From assembly GCA_963794605.1 (NCBI GenBank), contig CAWCEN010000002.1:1240001-1304000 (forward strand): DNA of 64,000 nt, in the 5' to 3' direction. Positions 15,944-24,272 of the stretch are shown piece after piece. Made by a program: the position numbers and the translations under genes. Numbering within the stretch: the first letter of the stretch is position 1; every line of letters starts with the position of its first letter. Source of the stretch: VAXT01 sp963794605. GTDB lineage: Bacteria > Actinomycetota > Thermoleophilia > Gaiellales > Gaiellaceae. The notes under the pieces were generated by a model. That model saw only the letters and a program-made list of their open reading frames with translations, had not been told where the DNA came from and made no database searches.

Positions 15944-16591
15944 ATGCCGGCACTCGAAACCAAGCGTGAGCATTCGACTGCGCCCGCCGACGAGGCGGTC
16001 TTCGTAGCGCGCGACGGGCGACGTGCCCGCCGGCTGAGGAACGCGGTCGTCGTCGTTGGCGTCCTCGCGATCCTCTGGATCGTCGGCCTCGCCGTCGGGA
16101 TGCTCGGCATCGGCAGCTTGCCAGGCGTGGCGCTCGTGAAAGGCGAGCGCAGTCACGCGCGCCCCGTTGTGGCTGCTGCTCGGCACACGGCCGATCCGCC
16201 TGCGTCACGATTGCTCGCGGCCGACGTCCGTGCTGCTCGACGCCAGGCGGGGACCTCGACCGCTCACCGGACCGCGGCCGTCGTCGCCAAGCAGCGGGCG
16301 ACACTGAGGAAGCGTTCCCGCCGGCCGGCCGCGACACCTCCGGCGGCGCCCAACGCCCAGGCTCCCGTCAATCCATCCCAGCGGACCCGCGGCTGGTCGC
16401 GCAAGGGCTATCCAGCTCCGCGGGGCCAGGTCCGGAAGGCCGCTCCGCCGCCACCGCCGGCCACGAGCCGCGGTCGCCGGGTCGGCCGGCAGAAGCCGTT
16501 GCCAACCCCGCCACCTGCCGTTTCGCCCGGACAGTTGAAAAAGGCCGCAGCGCCACCGCCCCCGCCTCCACCGCCGCCGAAGAAGGGCTGA
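15944..16591 (+). CDS. Single-pass membrane protein with Ala/Arg/Pro-rich tail
   Basis: 215 aa: about 30 cytosolic residues, one TM helix (AVVVVGVLAILWIVGLAVGM), then a low-complexity basic, Pro-rich tail ending in a polyproline run and KKG. No enzyme domain. One base separates its stop from the TTG of the deacetylase-glycosyltransferase gene, so it probably accompanies that exopolysaccharide enzyme. The basic Pro-rich tail could contact wall or polysaccharide. Function unknown. Confidence 0.65.
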   Translation: MPALETKREHSTAPADEAVFVARDGRRARRLRNAVVVVGVLAILWIVGLAVGMLGIGSLPGVALVKGERSHARPVVAAARHTADPPASRLLAADVRAARRQAGTSTAHRTAAVVAKQRATLRKRSRRPAATPPAAPNAQAPVNPSQRTRGWSRKGYPAPRGQVRKAAPPPPPATSRGRRVGRQKPLPTPPPAVSPGQLKKAAAPPPPPPPPPKKG

Positions 16592-16592
16592 C

Positions 16593-18680
16593 TTGAGCGG
16601 ATCGCCGCGGGCCGTCACCCGCTGGGTCGTCCTGGGCCTGCTCCTCGCGACGCTGCTCACGCTGCTCGCAGTCCAGGGCATCTCGACGAGGACGACCGGT
16701 CGTAGCGCGACGCCGGTTCCCGGCGCAGGCGGCCCGCTTGCGGGCGACGGGCCGATTCTCGCGTGGGGCCCCGGCGGGCTCCAGTCCAGAGACGTCGCTC
16801 CCGGAAAGCGAATCGCCCTCACGTTCGACGACGGGCCCGATCCGCTCTGGACTCCCCGGATCGCCGAGGAGCTCCGCCGCCTCCGCGTCCGGGCCACCTT
16901 CTTCGTGGTCGGCAGCGAAGTCGTTCGTCACCCCGACATCGTCCGCGACCTGCACCGCGAAGGATTCGAGCTCGGCAACCACACGTTCACGCACGCAGAC
17001 GTCTCGTCGCTTCCCGGCTGGGAGCAGCGCCTCCAGGTCGGGCTCACGGACAACGCACTCGCCGGCACCGTCGGGATTCGCCCGCGCCTGCTCAGGCCGC
17101 CCTACTCGTCCGTTCCGGGAGGGGTCAACGCGAGCCAGGCTCGAGCCTTCGAGCGGCTCACGCGCCAGGGCTACGACATCGTGCTCACCGACCTCGACGG
17201 GGAGGACTGGCGCCGACCGGGGGTCGACTCGATCGTCGCGTCGGCGACGCCGCAGGGCAATCGAGGCGGCATCGTCCTGCTCCACGACGGAGGCGGCGAC
17301 CGCTCGCAAACCGTTCGCGCGGTCGGGCGCCTCGTGCCCGCGCTTCGTGCACGCGGCTTCCAGTTCGTGACCGTCTCGCAGCTCGCCGGCCTGTCGCGAG
17401 CGCAGGCAGAGGTCCCCGTCGACCGCTGGGGCCGGGCGCGAGGGCGCGTCCTGATCGCCACGCTGGCGGTTGCGCGCTGGACGACGACGATCCTCGCATG
17501 GCTCCTCGTCGTCGTCGCCTTGCTCTTCGTGGCTCGCGTCTTCCTCCTGCTCGTCTTCGCCAGGCGCCACGCGAGAACCGTGCGCAGCCGGGAGTACGAG
17601 GACGACTTCACTCCGCCTGTCTCGGTGATCGTCCCCGCCTTCAACGAGGTCGTCGGTATCGAGCGCTCCGTCCGGTCACTGGCGGCCAGCGACTACCCCG
17701 AGCTCGAGGTGATCGTGGTCGACGACGGGTCGACCGACGGCACCGGGGATCTCGTCGCCGGGCTCGCTCTGCCGGACGTGAGAGTCCTCAGCCAACAGAA
17801 CTCGGGCAAGCCCGCAGCCCTCAACCACGGCCTCGCCGAGGCGCGCCACGACATCGTCGTCATGGTCGACGCGGACACCGTCTTCGAGCCGCGCACGCTC
17901 GCGCACCTCGTGCAGTCGTTCCGCTCGGCGGAGGTCGGCGCGGTCTCCGGCAACACCAAGGTCGGAAACCGCCGCAGGCTCCTCGGGCGTTGGCAGCACA
18001 TCGAGTACGTGATGGGCTTCAACCTCGACCGCCGGCTCTACGACGTCCTGGGCTGCATGCCGACCGTTCCCGGCGCGATCGGAGCGTTCAGGCGCGAGGC
18101 CCTGGCCGACGCGGGAGGCGTCTCCGGGGCGACGCTCGCGGAAGACACCGACCTCACCCTCGCCGTCGGCCGTGCGGGCTGGCGCGTCGTCTACGAGGAG
18201 AACGCGCGCGCCTGGACGGAGGCGCCGGCGACGCTGCGCGGGCTCTGGCGCCAGCGCTACCGCTGGTGCTACGGGACGCTGCAGTCCGTGTGGAAGCACC
18301 GCGCCGCGCTCTGGCGTCCCGGAGAGCGGGCGATCGGCCGGCGGGGGCTTCCGTACCTCGTCCTCTTCCAGATTGCGCTCCCGCTGTTCGCTCCGCTGAT
18401 CGACCTTTTCTCGATCTACGGCATCGTCTTCCTCGACCCGTGGGCGATCCTAGGCTTCTGGTGCGTCTTCACGAGCCTTCAGCTGCTGCTCGGCTGGTAC
18501 GCGTTCCGGCTCGACCGCGAGTCGCCGCGCGTCCTCTGGGCGATGCCGCTCCAGCAGTTCGTGTACCGGCAGCTGATGTACCTCGTCGTCGTCGAGTCCG
18601 TGCTGACCGCGATCCAGGGCAGCCGGCTGCACTGGCGCCCGATCGCGCGTCGCGGCGAGATCGAGGTCAAGCCCTCGTAG
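16593..18680 (+). CDS. Bifunctional polysaccharide deacetylase / family 2 glycosyltransferase
   Basis: 695 aa, TTG start. TM at 10-28. NodB deacetylase at about 65-265 with LTFDDGPDPLW, ELGNHTFTHADVSS, RLLRPPYSSVPGG and VLLHDGGGDR. TM at about 295. GT2 domain at about 340-560 with VIVPAFNEVVGIERSV, VVDDGSTDGT, MVDADTVFEP, LAEDTDLTLAVG and the processive QRYRWCYGTLQ (QxxRW). C-terminal TM helices follow. The same two activities occur as PgaB/PgaC in poly-N-acetylglucosamine systems; here they are one polypeptide. Predicted to polymerise and deacetylate an amino-sugar polymer at the membrane. The upstream Pro-rich protein is in the same operon. Confidence 0.9.
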   Translation: MSGSPRAVTRWVVLGLLLATLLTLLAVQGISTRTTGRSATPVPGAGGPLAGDGPILAWGPGGLQSRDVAPGKRIALTFDDGPDPLWTPRIAEELRRLRVRATFFVVGSEVVRHPDIVRDLHREGFELGNHTFTHADVSSLPGWEQRLQVGLTDNALAGTVGIRPRLLRPPYSSVPGGVNASQARAFERLTRQGYDIVLTDLDGEDWRRPGVDSIVASATPQGNRGGIVLLHDGGGDRSQTVRAVGRLVPALRARGFQFVTVSQLAGLSRAQAEVPVDRWGRARGRVLIATLAVARWTTTILAWLLVVVALLFVARVFLLLVFARRHARTVRSREYEDDFTPPVSVIVPAFNEVVGIERSVRSLAASDYPELEVIVVDDGSTDGTGDLVAGLALPDVRVLSQQNSGKPAALNHGLAEARHDIVVMVDADTVFEPRTLAHLVQSFRSAEVGAVSGNTKVGNRRRLLGRWQHIEYVMGFNLDRRLYDVLGCMPTVPGAIGAFRREALADAGGVSGATLAEDTDLTLAVGRAGWRVVYEENARAWTEAPATLRGLWRQRYRWCYGTLQSVWKHRAALWRPGERAIGRRGLPYLVLFQIALPLFAPLIDLFSIYGIVFLDPWAILGFWCVFTSLQLLLGWYAFRLDRESPRVLWAMPLQQFVYRQLMYLVVVESVLTAIQGSRLHWRPIARRGEIEVKPS

Positions 18681-18682
18681 CT

Positions 18683-19045
18683 CTAGCGGCGAGGGCGCAC
18701 GCGCAGGCGGGCCTTCATCCCGAGCAGCGCGTGGTCGGCCATCGTGCACTTGAGCACGTAGAGCCCAGGCTTGAGGCGGAGCGTGGCGGTCTCGCGCGTG
18801 CCGGGGAGCGCGCCCGGCATGGTCATGACCTTCGTCGTGCCGACCTTCCGGAGCGTCAGGTTGTGCTCGTCCTGGCCGAAGTTGGCGAGCTCGATCCGGA
18901 CCGGGCCGGCGGGGACCCGCACTCGCGACAGCCGGTAGTGGAACTCGACGGCGACGACCTGCACTCGGCCCAGCGGCGCGGCGGCCTGCGCGGGAAGCGC
19001 GCCTGCAAACGCGACGAGGACGACCAGAAGCCCCCGCCGCTTCAT
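18683..19045 (-). CDS. Exported cupredoxin-domain protein
   Basis: 120 aa with a signal peptide (RRGLLVVLVAFAGALPAQA) and a plastocyanin-like fold. Copper-ligand candidates are the His in QDEHNLTLRK and the Cys, His and Met in YVLKCTMADHALLGMKA. Its ATG overlaps the DUF1501 stop by 4 nt, so it is the last gene of the CNB-DUF1800-DUF1501-cupredoxin operon. Probable periplasmic or surface electron carrier. Confidence 0.8.
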   Translation of the reverse strand: MKRRGLLVVLVAFAGALPAQAAAPLGRVQVVAVEFHYRLSRVRVPAGPVRIELANFGQDEHNLTLRKVGTTKVMTMPGALPGTRETATLRLKPGLYVLKCTMADHALLGMKARLRVRPRR

Positions 19046-20412
19046 CGCAGGAGCGGCACCCGCCCGAACGACTTCGCGTGCGGGATGACCGCCGCAGCGT
19101 CCGTCGACAGCCACTGCTCGAGCACCGAGCTATAGATCGTCCGGTAGTCGACCGTCGCCTTGAGGTTGCCGTCGTCGTCGAGGCCGCCTCGTAGGCCCGG
19201 GAACTCGCCGATCATCGACCCGCGGACGCGCGAGCCCATGAGCAAGCCGATCCCGGCGGCGCCGTGGTCGGTGCCATCGGAGCCGTTCTCCTCGGCGCGC
19301 CGCCCGAACTCCGACCAGACGAGGGTCAGGACGCGGTTCGCGAGCCCGCGCGCTTCGAGGTCGCGTTGGAACGCGTACAGCGTCTTGCTCGCGAGCTCGA
19401 GGTTGTCGGAGAGGTCCTCAGCCTGGTCCGAGTGCGTGTCGTATCCGCCGTTCGCGCTGAGCGCGACGCAATGCAGCGGCAAGCCTGCTCCGAGCATCCC
19501 GGCGAGGCCGGACATCTGATCCGGGAAGCCGCTGTTCGACTTGGGGTACGGAACCGGAGGCTGGAAGCCGCCATTGAAGGGCGCGAGCTGCTGGCGAAGC
19601 CGGTGCGACTGAAAGGTGATCTCCCGCGCTCCCGCCAGAGCCTTGTCGTGCCCGCGCGACGCGCCGAGCGAGCCGACCGCGGCCAGCATGCGGTCCTCGA
19701 CCTGGCCCCAGACGCCCGGCGCCCAAAACGAGTAGTCGCCCGCGCCGCGCAACGCCGCGACCGGCTTCTTCGCGGTGGCGAGCGAGGGCGACAGCTCGCC
19801 GTCGAGGCTCACGCCCTGGAGCGGGTTGTCGGCCTTGCCGACGTGGTCGAGATAGCGGCCGAGCCAGCCGGTCTGAAGTCGCGGGTCGGTGTTGCCGACC
19901 TCCCAGTAGTGGCGCGACGTGAAGTGCGACTGGTCCGCGTTCGTGTAGCCGACGGCCGGGAGCACGGCCAGCTTGCCCTCGGCGTGCAGCGTGTGGAAGG
20001 CGGCCGCGGAGGGGTGCCAGCGGAGACGCGGGTCCTCCGGGAACACGAGCCCCGAGTCTGGCAGCGCGAGCTTCGGCCTCAGCCGGCGGTAATCGGGATC
20101 CCCGTGAGGGAAGAGAACCGACAGCGAGTCGATGCCTCCGTCGAGGAAGACCGTGACGAGGACGGTGTCCGACGGGCCTGCCGCGAGCGCCTGCGCGATG
20201 CCGTGGTCGAGCGCGCGAGGCGTGAGCGCAGCCGCGCCGTAGACGGCGATCGCGAGCCCGACCGAGCGCGCGATGAAGCTGCGGCGGTCGAGCCCAGTGC
20301 CGGCGGGCAGGGGCATCCCCGTCTCGATGTCGGGCAGCCCTGCGCCGGCCTGGGCGACGGCCTTGCGCAGGAGCGCGGAACGTGAATGCTCGGTGCAGTC
20401 GTGGTGTGGCAT
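19042..20412 (-). CDS. DUF1501 family protein, Tat-exported
   Basis: 456 aa. A twin-arginine signal (LDRRSFIARSVGLAIAVYGA) sits about 40 residues in. Then come DUF1501 features: TVLVTVFLDGGIDSLSVLFP, YTNADQSHFTSRHYWEVG and the late VWSEFGRRAEENGSDGTDHG, which resembles the sulfatase/phosphatase-like fold of the family. Shares one base with the DUF1800 stop. DUF1800-DUF1501 pairs are widespread; their substrate is undefined. Confidence 0.9.
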   Translation of the reverse strand: MPHHDCTEHSRSALLRKAVAQAGAGLPDIETGMPLPAGTGLDRRSFIARSVGLAIAVYGAAALTPRALDHGIAQALAAGPSDTVLVTVFLDGGIDSLSVLFPHGDPDYRRLRPKLALPDSGLVFPEDPRLRWHPSAAAFHTLHAEGKLAVLPAVGYTNADQSHFTSRHYWEVGNTDPRLQTGWLGRYLDHVGKADNPLQGVSLDGELSPSLATAKKPVAALRGAGDYSFWAPGVWGQVEDRMLAAVGSLGASRGHDKALAGAREITFQSHRLRQQLAPFNGGFQPPVPYPKSNSGFPDQMSGLAGMLGAGLPLHCVALSANGGYDTHSDQAEDLSDNLELASKTLYAFQRDLEARGLANRVLTLVWSEFGRRAEENGSDGTDHGAAGIGLLMGSRVRGSMIGEFPGLRGGLDDDGNLKATVDYRTIYSSVLEQWLSTDAAAVIPHAKSFGRVPLLR

Positions 20413-21755
20413 CAGCTGGTCTGCTGGTCAGGGGAGACAGCAATCAAGTGGCGCAGCGCGTTCTCGATCAGCGGCGGGTACTGCTCCTTCTTCCACTTCC
20501 GGTCCGCGTCGGTGATCGCGTGATGGGCGAACGACTTCAGCGCGCGCTTCGTCGGCGGGGTGAGGCGCGGCTGGCCCCAGAACGCGAGTGCGCGGTCGAG
20601 CAGCTTCTCCGCGTTGAGCGGCGCCTTGTCGTCGCCCTTGAGCACGGAGGGGCGCAGCACGCGGCCGGCGAGATTCCAGCGGGCGAGGAAGGACGCCGTG
20701 TCGAGCCAGCGCGCGTCGTCCCAGCCCGCGACGTTCGGGGGGTAGAAGAGTTGCTGGCCGGCTTGGCTCGAGAGCCACGTCCAGGCATCGGTGTCGATCC
20801 CCCGCCGACGCGCCCGCAGCATTCCGGCGAGGTAGACGACGGGCGGCTTGACCATCCGCGGGCCGTTGTAGAGCAGCGGGTGCTTGAGGATCGCCTCGAC
20901 GACCGGCCGGATCGCGTAGTGGTTCCGGACGTAGAGCTTCTCGAGTGCGCTGCGAGTCGCTGCCGGCGGATCGGTCGGGACGAAGTAGCTCCAGAGCTTC
21001 GAGACGAAGAACGAGGCGTGCTTCGGATGGTGTACCGCGAGCCGGCACGAGTCCTGCCAGTCGAAGTGGCCCCGCTTGCCGAAGATGTTCTTCGTGCCCG
21101 TGTCGTGGCGCTTCGAGTCGAAGCGGAAGTTGACCGGGCCCTTGTCGTCGTCCCAGTCGTTCCGCCAGCCGGTCAGCGCCCTCGCCTGCTCGCGGACGTC
21201 GCGCTCCGAGTACCCGCGGCTCGCGCCGAGCGTGAAGAGCTCCATCATCTCGCGCCCGTAGTTCTCGTTCGGCGCGTCCTTGTCGTTGTCGGTGCCGTTC
21301 AGCCAGAGCAGCATCGCCGGGTCCTTCGTGACCGTGAGCAGCAGTCGGTAGAACGACCCGAGGCAGTGGCTGCGGAGCAGGCCGTTCTGCTGGAGCATCA
21401 GCCGCTGTGAGCCGACGCCTGCGTTCGAGGTGGCGAACCAGTCGTGCCAGACGAGCGTCATCCGCTCGACGAGCGGACGGTTCGAGCGCACCATCCGATC
21501 GAGCCACCACAGGTGGTCGTGTCCCCACGCATCGATCGGCGCGATCGGATGGCCGTCGTCGTCGACTGGCTTGGGGCCGATCAGCCGGTCGCGCTTCGGA
21601 TGGGTCAGCGAGTGGACGGCGTCATGCAGGCCTTTCTTCGCGAGCCGGTTCTCCTCACCGGGGCGTGGTCCGAAACCGGCACGCCACAGCAGCCGCTCGG
21701 CCTGCTCAGGGCCGAAGTGGCCTCGGTAGACGGAAATTCTGGGTGCGCGAGACAC
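20412..21755 (-). CDS. DUF1800 family protein
   Basis: 447 aa with DUF1800 signatures: AERLLWRAGFGPRPGE near the N-terminus, LVERMTLVWHDWFATSN, NENYGREMMELFTLG, YSERDVREQARALTGWR and YPPNVAGWDDARWLDT. Almost always encoded with DUF1501, here directly upstream with a 1-nt overlap. No confident signal peptide; export may depend on its partner. Function unknown. Confidence 0.9.
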   Translation of the reverse strand: MSRAPRISVYRGHFGPEQAERLLWRAGFGPRPGEENRLAKKGLHDAVHSLTHPKRDRLIGPKPVDDDGHPIAPIDAWGHDHLWWLDRMVRSNRPLVERMTLVWHDWFATSNAGVGSQRLMLQQNGLLRSHCLGSFYRLLLTVTKDPAMLLWLNGTDNDKDAPNENYGREMMELFTLGASRGYSERDVREQARALTGWRNDWDDDKGPVNFRFDSKRHDTGTKNIFGKRGHFDWQDSCRLAVHHPKHASFFVSKLWSYFVPTDPPAATRSALEKLYVRNHYAIRPVVEAILKHPLLYNGPRMVKPPVVYLAGMLRARRRGIDTDAWTWLSSQAGQQLFYPPNVAGWDDARWLDTASFLARWNLAGRVLRPSVLKGDDKAPLNAEKLLDRALAFWGQPRLTPPTKRALKSFAHHAITDADRKWKKEQYPPLIENALRHLIAVSPDQQTS

Positions 21756-21782
21756 TGGGCGATCCCGCCTTCGCCATCGGCG

Positions 21783-22193
21783 CTACACGTCCTTGGCTGA
21801 ACCCCCGGACGGTGCTAGGTCGTCATCGGCGAACAGCGGGCGGACATACTCGTCGAAGGTTTCCTTGTCGCAGCTTGCCAGAGTCGTCGGAACGAGTGCG
21901 GTCACGGAGGCGGTGCGCGGAACGTGCATCGTCAGCGCGACCTCGCCGAAGTAGTCGCCCGGCCGGAGCATCCGTCGCGGGCCGAGCCCGCCCTGGTTGC
22001 TGACCGCGACGAGCCCTCGCAGGATCACGTAGAAGTGGTCGCCCTCGTCGCCTTCGAGGACGATCGGGTCGCCGGGCGCAACGTCGGCGCGGCGCATGTT
22101 GTGGGCGAGCTTCGTCAGCACCTCGCCGGGGAGCTCCTGGAAGAGCCCGATGCGCGCGAGCTCGGTCACGGTTGCTGTGGCAAAGCGTGGCAC
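21783..22193 (-). CDS. Cyclic nucleotide-binding (CNB) domain protein
   Basis: 136 aa, essentially a lone CNB domain: LARIGLFQELPGEVLTKLAH, PIVLEGDEGDHFYVILRG and the phosphate-binding cassette PGDYFGEVALTMHVPRTASV. No DNA-binding helix-turn-helix follows, so it is not a Crp-type regulator. It heads the minus-strand DUF1800-DUF1501-cupredoxin operon, 27 bp upstream. GTG start; only 19 bp separate its start from the divergent NUDIX gene. Confidence 0.85.
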   Translation of the reverse strand: MPRFATATVTELARIGLFQELPGEVLTKLAHNMRRADVAPGDPIVLEGDEGDHFYVILRGLVAVSNQGGLGPRRMLRPGDYFGEVALTMHVPRTASVTALVPTTLASCDKETFDEYVRPLFADDDLAPSGGSAKDV

Positions 22194-22199
22194 GAGGCC

Positions 22200-22205
22200 T
22201 ATTGT
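22200..22205 (+). promoter_or_regulatory. Putative -10 box in a 19-bp divergent gap
   Basis: TATTGT lies 7 nt before the NUDIX GTG. The complementary AACAAT sits 7 nt before the CNB GTG on the minus strand, so the two divergent promoters would overlap. Confidence 0.35.
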
Positions 22206-22212
22206 TGCGAAC

Positions 22213-22743
22213 GTGGGCGAGCTCGATCAGTGGAAGCACTGCCCGCGCTGCGGAGCCGGGGTCGAGCCCGGCGACGGGATGGCGGAGTGCAGCGAGTGCG
22301 GCTTTCGCGTTTACGCCAGCTCGAAGCCGACCGCGAGCGCAGTGTGCCTCGACGATGAGGGGCGCATTCTGCTCGCCCGGCGCGGGATCGATCCCTTCGC
22401 CGGCAAGTGGGATTTTCCGGGCGGCTTCCTCGATGAGGAGGAGCATCCGCAAGACTGTGTGCGCCGTGAGCTGCGGGAGGAGGCGGGCGTCGAGATCGAG
22501 CCGCTCGAGCTCCTCGGGGTCTGGATCGACCGCTACGGCGGGGACGGCTCGGCCGCGGTCACGCTCAACTTCTACTGGACGGCCCGCATCGTCGAGGGCG
22601 TGCCCGAGCCGGACGACGACGTCGCCGAGCTCCGCTGGTTCGTCCCGGGCGAGGTCTTGGACGGCGATTTGGCCTTCCCGCACACGCGTCAGGTGCTGGC
22701 CGCGTTAGCATCGACCTCAATCCCCGGAAAGGAGCCTTTGTGA
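22213..22743 (+). CDS. NUDIX hydrolase with N-terminal zinc ribbon
   Basis: 176 aa. The N-terminus has two CxxC knuckles (HCPRCGAG and ECSECGFRVY), as in NudC-like and related pyrophosphatases. The complete Nudix box starts GGFLDEEEHPQDC and continues VRRELREEAGVE (G-x5-E-x7-REUxEExGU). It hydrolyses a nucleoside diphosphate linked to another moiety; substrate unknown. GTG at 22213 is chosen because it gives the complete zinc ribbon and has a -10-like box 7 nt upstream. Overlaps the next gene by 4 nt. Confidence 0.88.
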   Translation: MGELDQWKHCPRCGAGVEPGDGMAECSECGFRVYASSKPTASAVCLDDEGRILLARRGIDPFAGKWDFPGGFLDEEEHPQDCVRRELREEAGVEIEPLELLGVWIDRYGGDGSAAVTLNFYWTARIVEGVPEPDDDVAELRWFVPGEVLDGDLAFPHTRQVLAALASTSIPGKEPL

Positions 22744-23330
22744 AACTCATCGAGAGGATCGACGCCGCCCGCGAGCGCTGGAACGTGCTCGAGCATCCTT
22801 TCTACAAGCGCTGGAGCTGCGGTGAGCTGACCCGCGACGAGCTGGCGCATTACGCAGGCGAATACCGGCACGCCGTCGTCGCGCTCGCGGACACCGCCGG
22901 GAAGACCGGAAACGAGGAGCACGCGCGCGAGGAGGCGGAGCACGTCTGGCTGTGGGACGAGTTCGTCGCCGCCTTCGGGGCCAGGACCGATACTGAGCCG
23001 GGTGTCGAGACGGCCGAGTGCGTGAGCGCCTGGACCGCTCCCGAGAACCGGCGCGAAGCACTGGCGGTCATGTACGCGATCGAAGCCGGACAGCCCGCGG
23101 TCTCACAGGTCAAGGTCGAAGGGCTCGCCGAGCACTACGGCGTCGCAACCGACGAGCCGGGCGCCGCGTACTTCGCGCTGCACTCCGAGCGCGACCATGA
23201 GCACGCCGCCGAGTCGCGTCGGGAGTTGGAGAATAGCGACGACGCAGACGCCGACCGCCTGGTCGAGGTTGCCGAAGCGGCGCTCAGGGGTAACTGGACG
23301 TTGCTGGACGGAGTCGACGCCAGGAGGTAG
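22740..23330 (+). CDS. TenA/PqqC-like (heme-oxygenase fold) putative iron-containing redox enzyme
   Basis: 196 aa, all-helical. The N-terminal HPFYKRWSCGELTRDELAHY and EYRHAVVALADTAG, the middle AVMYAIEAGQPAVSQVK and HYGVATDEPGAAYF, and HSERDHEHAAESRR carry His/Glu residues arranged as in CADD/TenA-like di-metal proteins. GTG start overlaps the NUDIX stop by 4 nt. Thiamin salvage (TenA) and CADD-like pABA synthesis are both possible; no other thi genes are nearby. Confidence 0.72.
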   Translation: MKLIERIDAARERWNVLEHPFYKRWSCGELTRDELAHYAGEYRHAVVALADTAGKTGNEEHAREEAEHVWLWDEFVAAFGARTDTEPGVETAECVSAWTAPENRREALAVMYAIEAGQPAVSQVKVEGLAEHYGVATDEPGAAYFALHSERDHEHAAESRRELENSDDADADRLVEVAEAALRGNWTLLDGVDARR

Positions 23331-23333
23331 CCG

Positions 23334-23846
23334 ATGAATCCGCTGCGGGGCCTTCCGGGGCACCCGTCCCACCCGCCGCTGACCGGGGCGACGATCGGCG
23401 CCTACACCTTCGCGACGGCGATGGCGGTGTTGTCGGCGTTCGGCGTCAGCGAGCACAACACGACGACCGCCTGGTGGCTCGCGGTCGTCGCCGGCCTCGT
23501 CTTCACGATTCCGACAGCGATCACCGGATTTGCCGACTGGCTCTACATCGAGGGCGGGACGCCGCTCTGGCGCACCGCCACGATCCACCTGAGCGTGATG
23601 CTGGCGGCGACGGTGATGTTCGCGATCACCGCCGGAGCCGGGCACGGCGACTACACCGACGGCTCGGTCGGCGGTGGATCGCTTGTCTTGACGCTCGTCG
23701 GCTACGTCTTGCTCGCGGCCGGGGGCTGGCTCGGCGGCGCGATCGTCTTCACGCACGGCATGCGCGTGCTGAAGCTCGTGGACGAGCCCACGAGCCGGGC
23801 CGTGTCTCCGCTACCGAAGCCGGAGAAAGAAGAGGCCGAGGCCTAG
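23334..23846 (+). CDS. DUF2231 family membrane protein
   Basis: 170 aa with four TM helices. The N-terminal GLPGHPSHPPLTGATIGAYT and the ITGFADWLYIEGG loop are DUF2231 hallmarks; His residues in HPSHP and TIHLS suggest metal or heme contact. Three bases after the TenA-like gene, same operon. It meets trxA tail-to-tail with a 4-nt overlap. Biochemical role undefined. Confidence 0.82.
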   Translation: MNPLRGLPGHPSHPPLTGATIGAYTFATAMAVLSAFGVSEHNTTTAWWLAVVAGLVFTIPTAITGFADWLYIEGGTPLWRTATIHLSVMLAATVMFAITAGAGHGDYTDGSVGGGSLVLTLVGYVLLAAGGWLGGAIVFTHGMRVLKLVDEPTSRAVSPLPKPEKEEAEA

Positions 23847-24184
23847 CCGGAAGTGCCGTTCGTCTCGGCCGGCGACAGGCCCAGCTGTGTCTCGAGGGCC
23901 ATCTTCGGTTGCGCGCCGATCGCGGCTGCGGCGGGCTCGCCGTCCTTGAAGAGCACCATCGTCGGGATCGAGGCGATCCCGTAACGCTCGGCGATCTCGG
24001 GCTCCTCGTCGATGTTGACCTTGACGAGCTTGATCTCGCCGTGCCGCTCTTCGACGATCCGGTCGAGAATCGGGGCGACCGCGTGGCAAGGCCCGCACCA
24101 TTCCGCCCAGAAGTCGACGAGGACGGGCTTGTCTGCTTGGAGCACTTCATGCTCGAAGGTCGATTCGGTCACCGCTTCTGCCAT
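23843..24184 (-). CDS. trxA: Thioredoxin
   Basis: 113 aa general disulfide reductant with the active site WAEWCGPCHAVAP (C30, C33), the cis-Pro loop GIASIPTMVLFKDG and canonical length. An AAAGGA Shine-Dalgarno-like stretch lies about 10 nt before the ATG. Divergent from ileS across 88 bp. A candidate electron donor for the peroxiredoxin and thioredoxin-like proteins in this window. Confidence 0.95.
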   Translation of the reverse strand: MAEAVTESTFEHEVLQADKPVLVDFWAEWCGPCHAVAPILDRIVEERHGEIKLVKVNIDEEPEIAERYGIASIPTMVLFKDGEPAAAAIGAQPKMALETQLGLSPAETNGTSG

Positions 24185-24258
24185 TCCAGGGTTCCTTTCC
24201 TAAATTGGGTTTCGTCTATCTCAACGGTAGCGCTCCGTTTGCTGTTCCCGAGCGACCG

Positions 24259-24264
24259 TAGAAT
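24259..24264 (+). promoter_or_regulatory. Putative -10 box of leaderless ileS
   Basis: TAGAAT ends 8 nt before the ileS ATG. No Shine-Dalgarno sequence is present and no T-box leader fits into the 88-bp gap. Confidence 0.5.
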
Positions 24265-24272
24265 CGAACACC

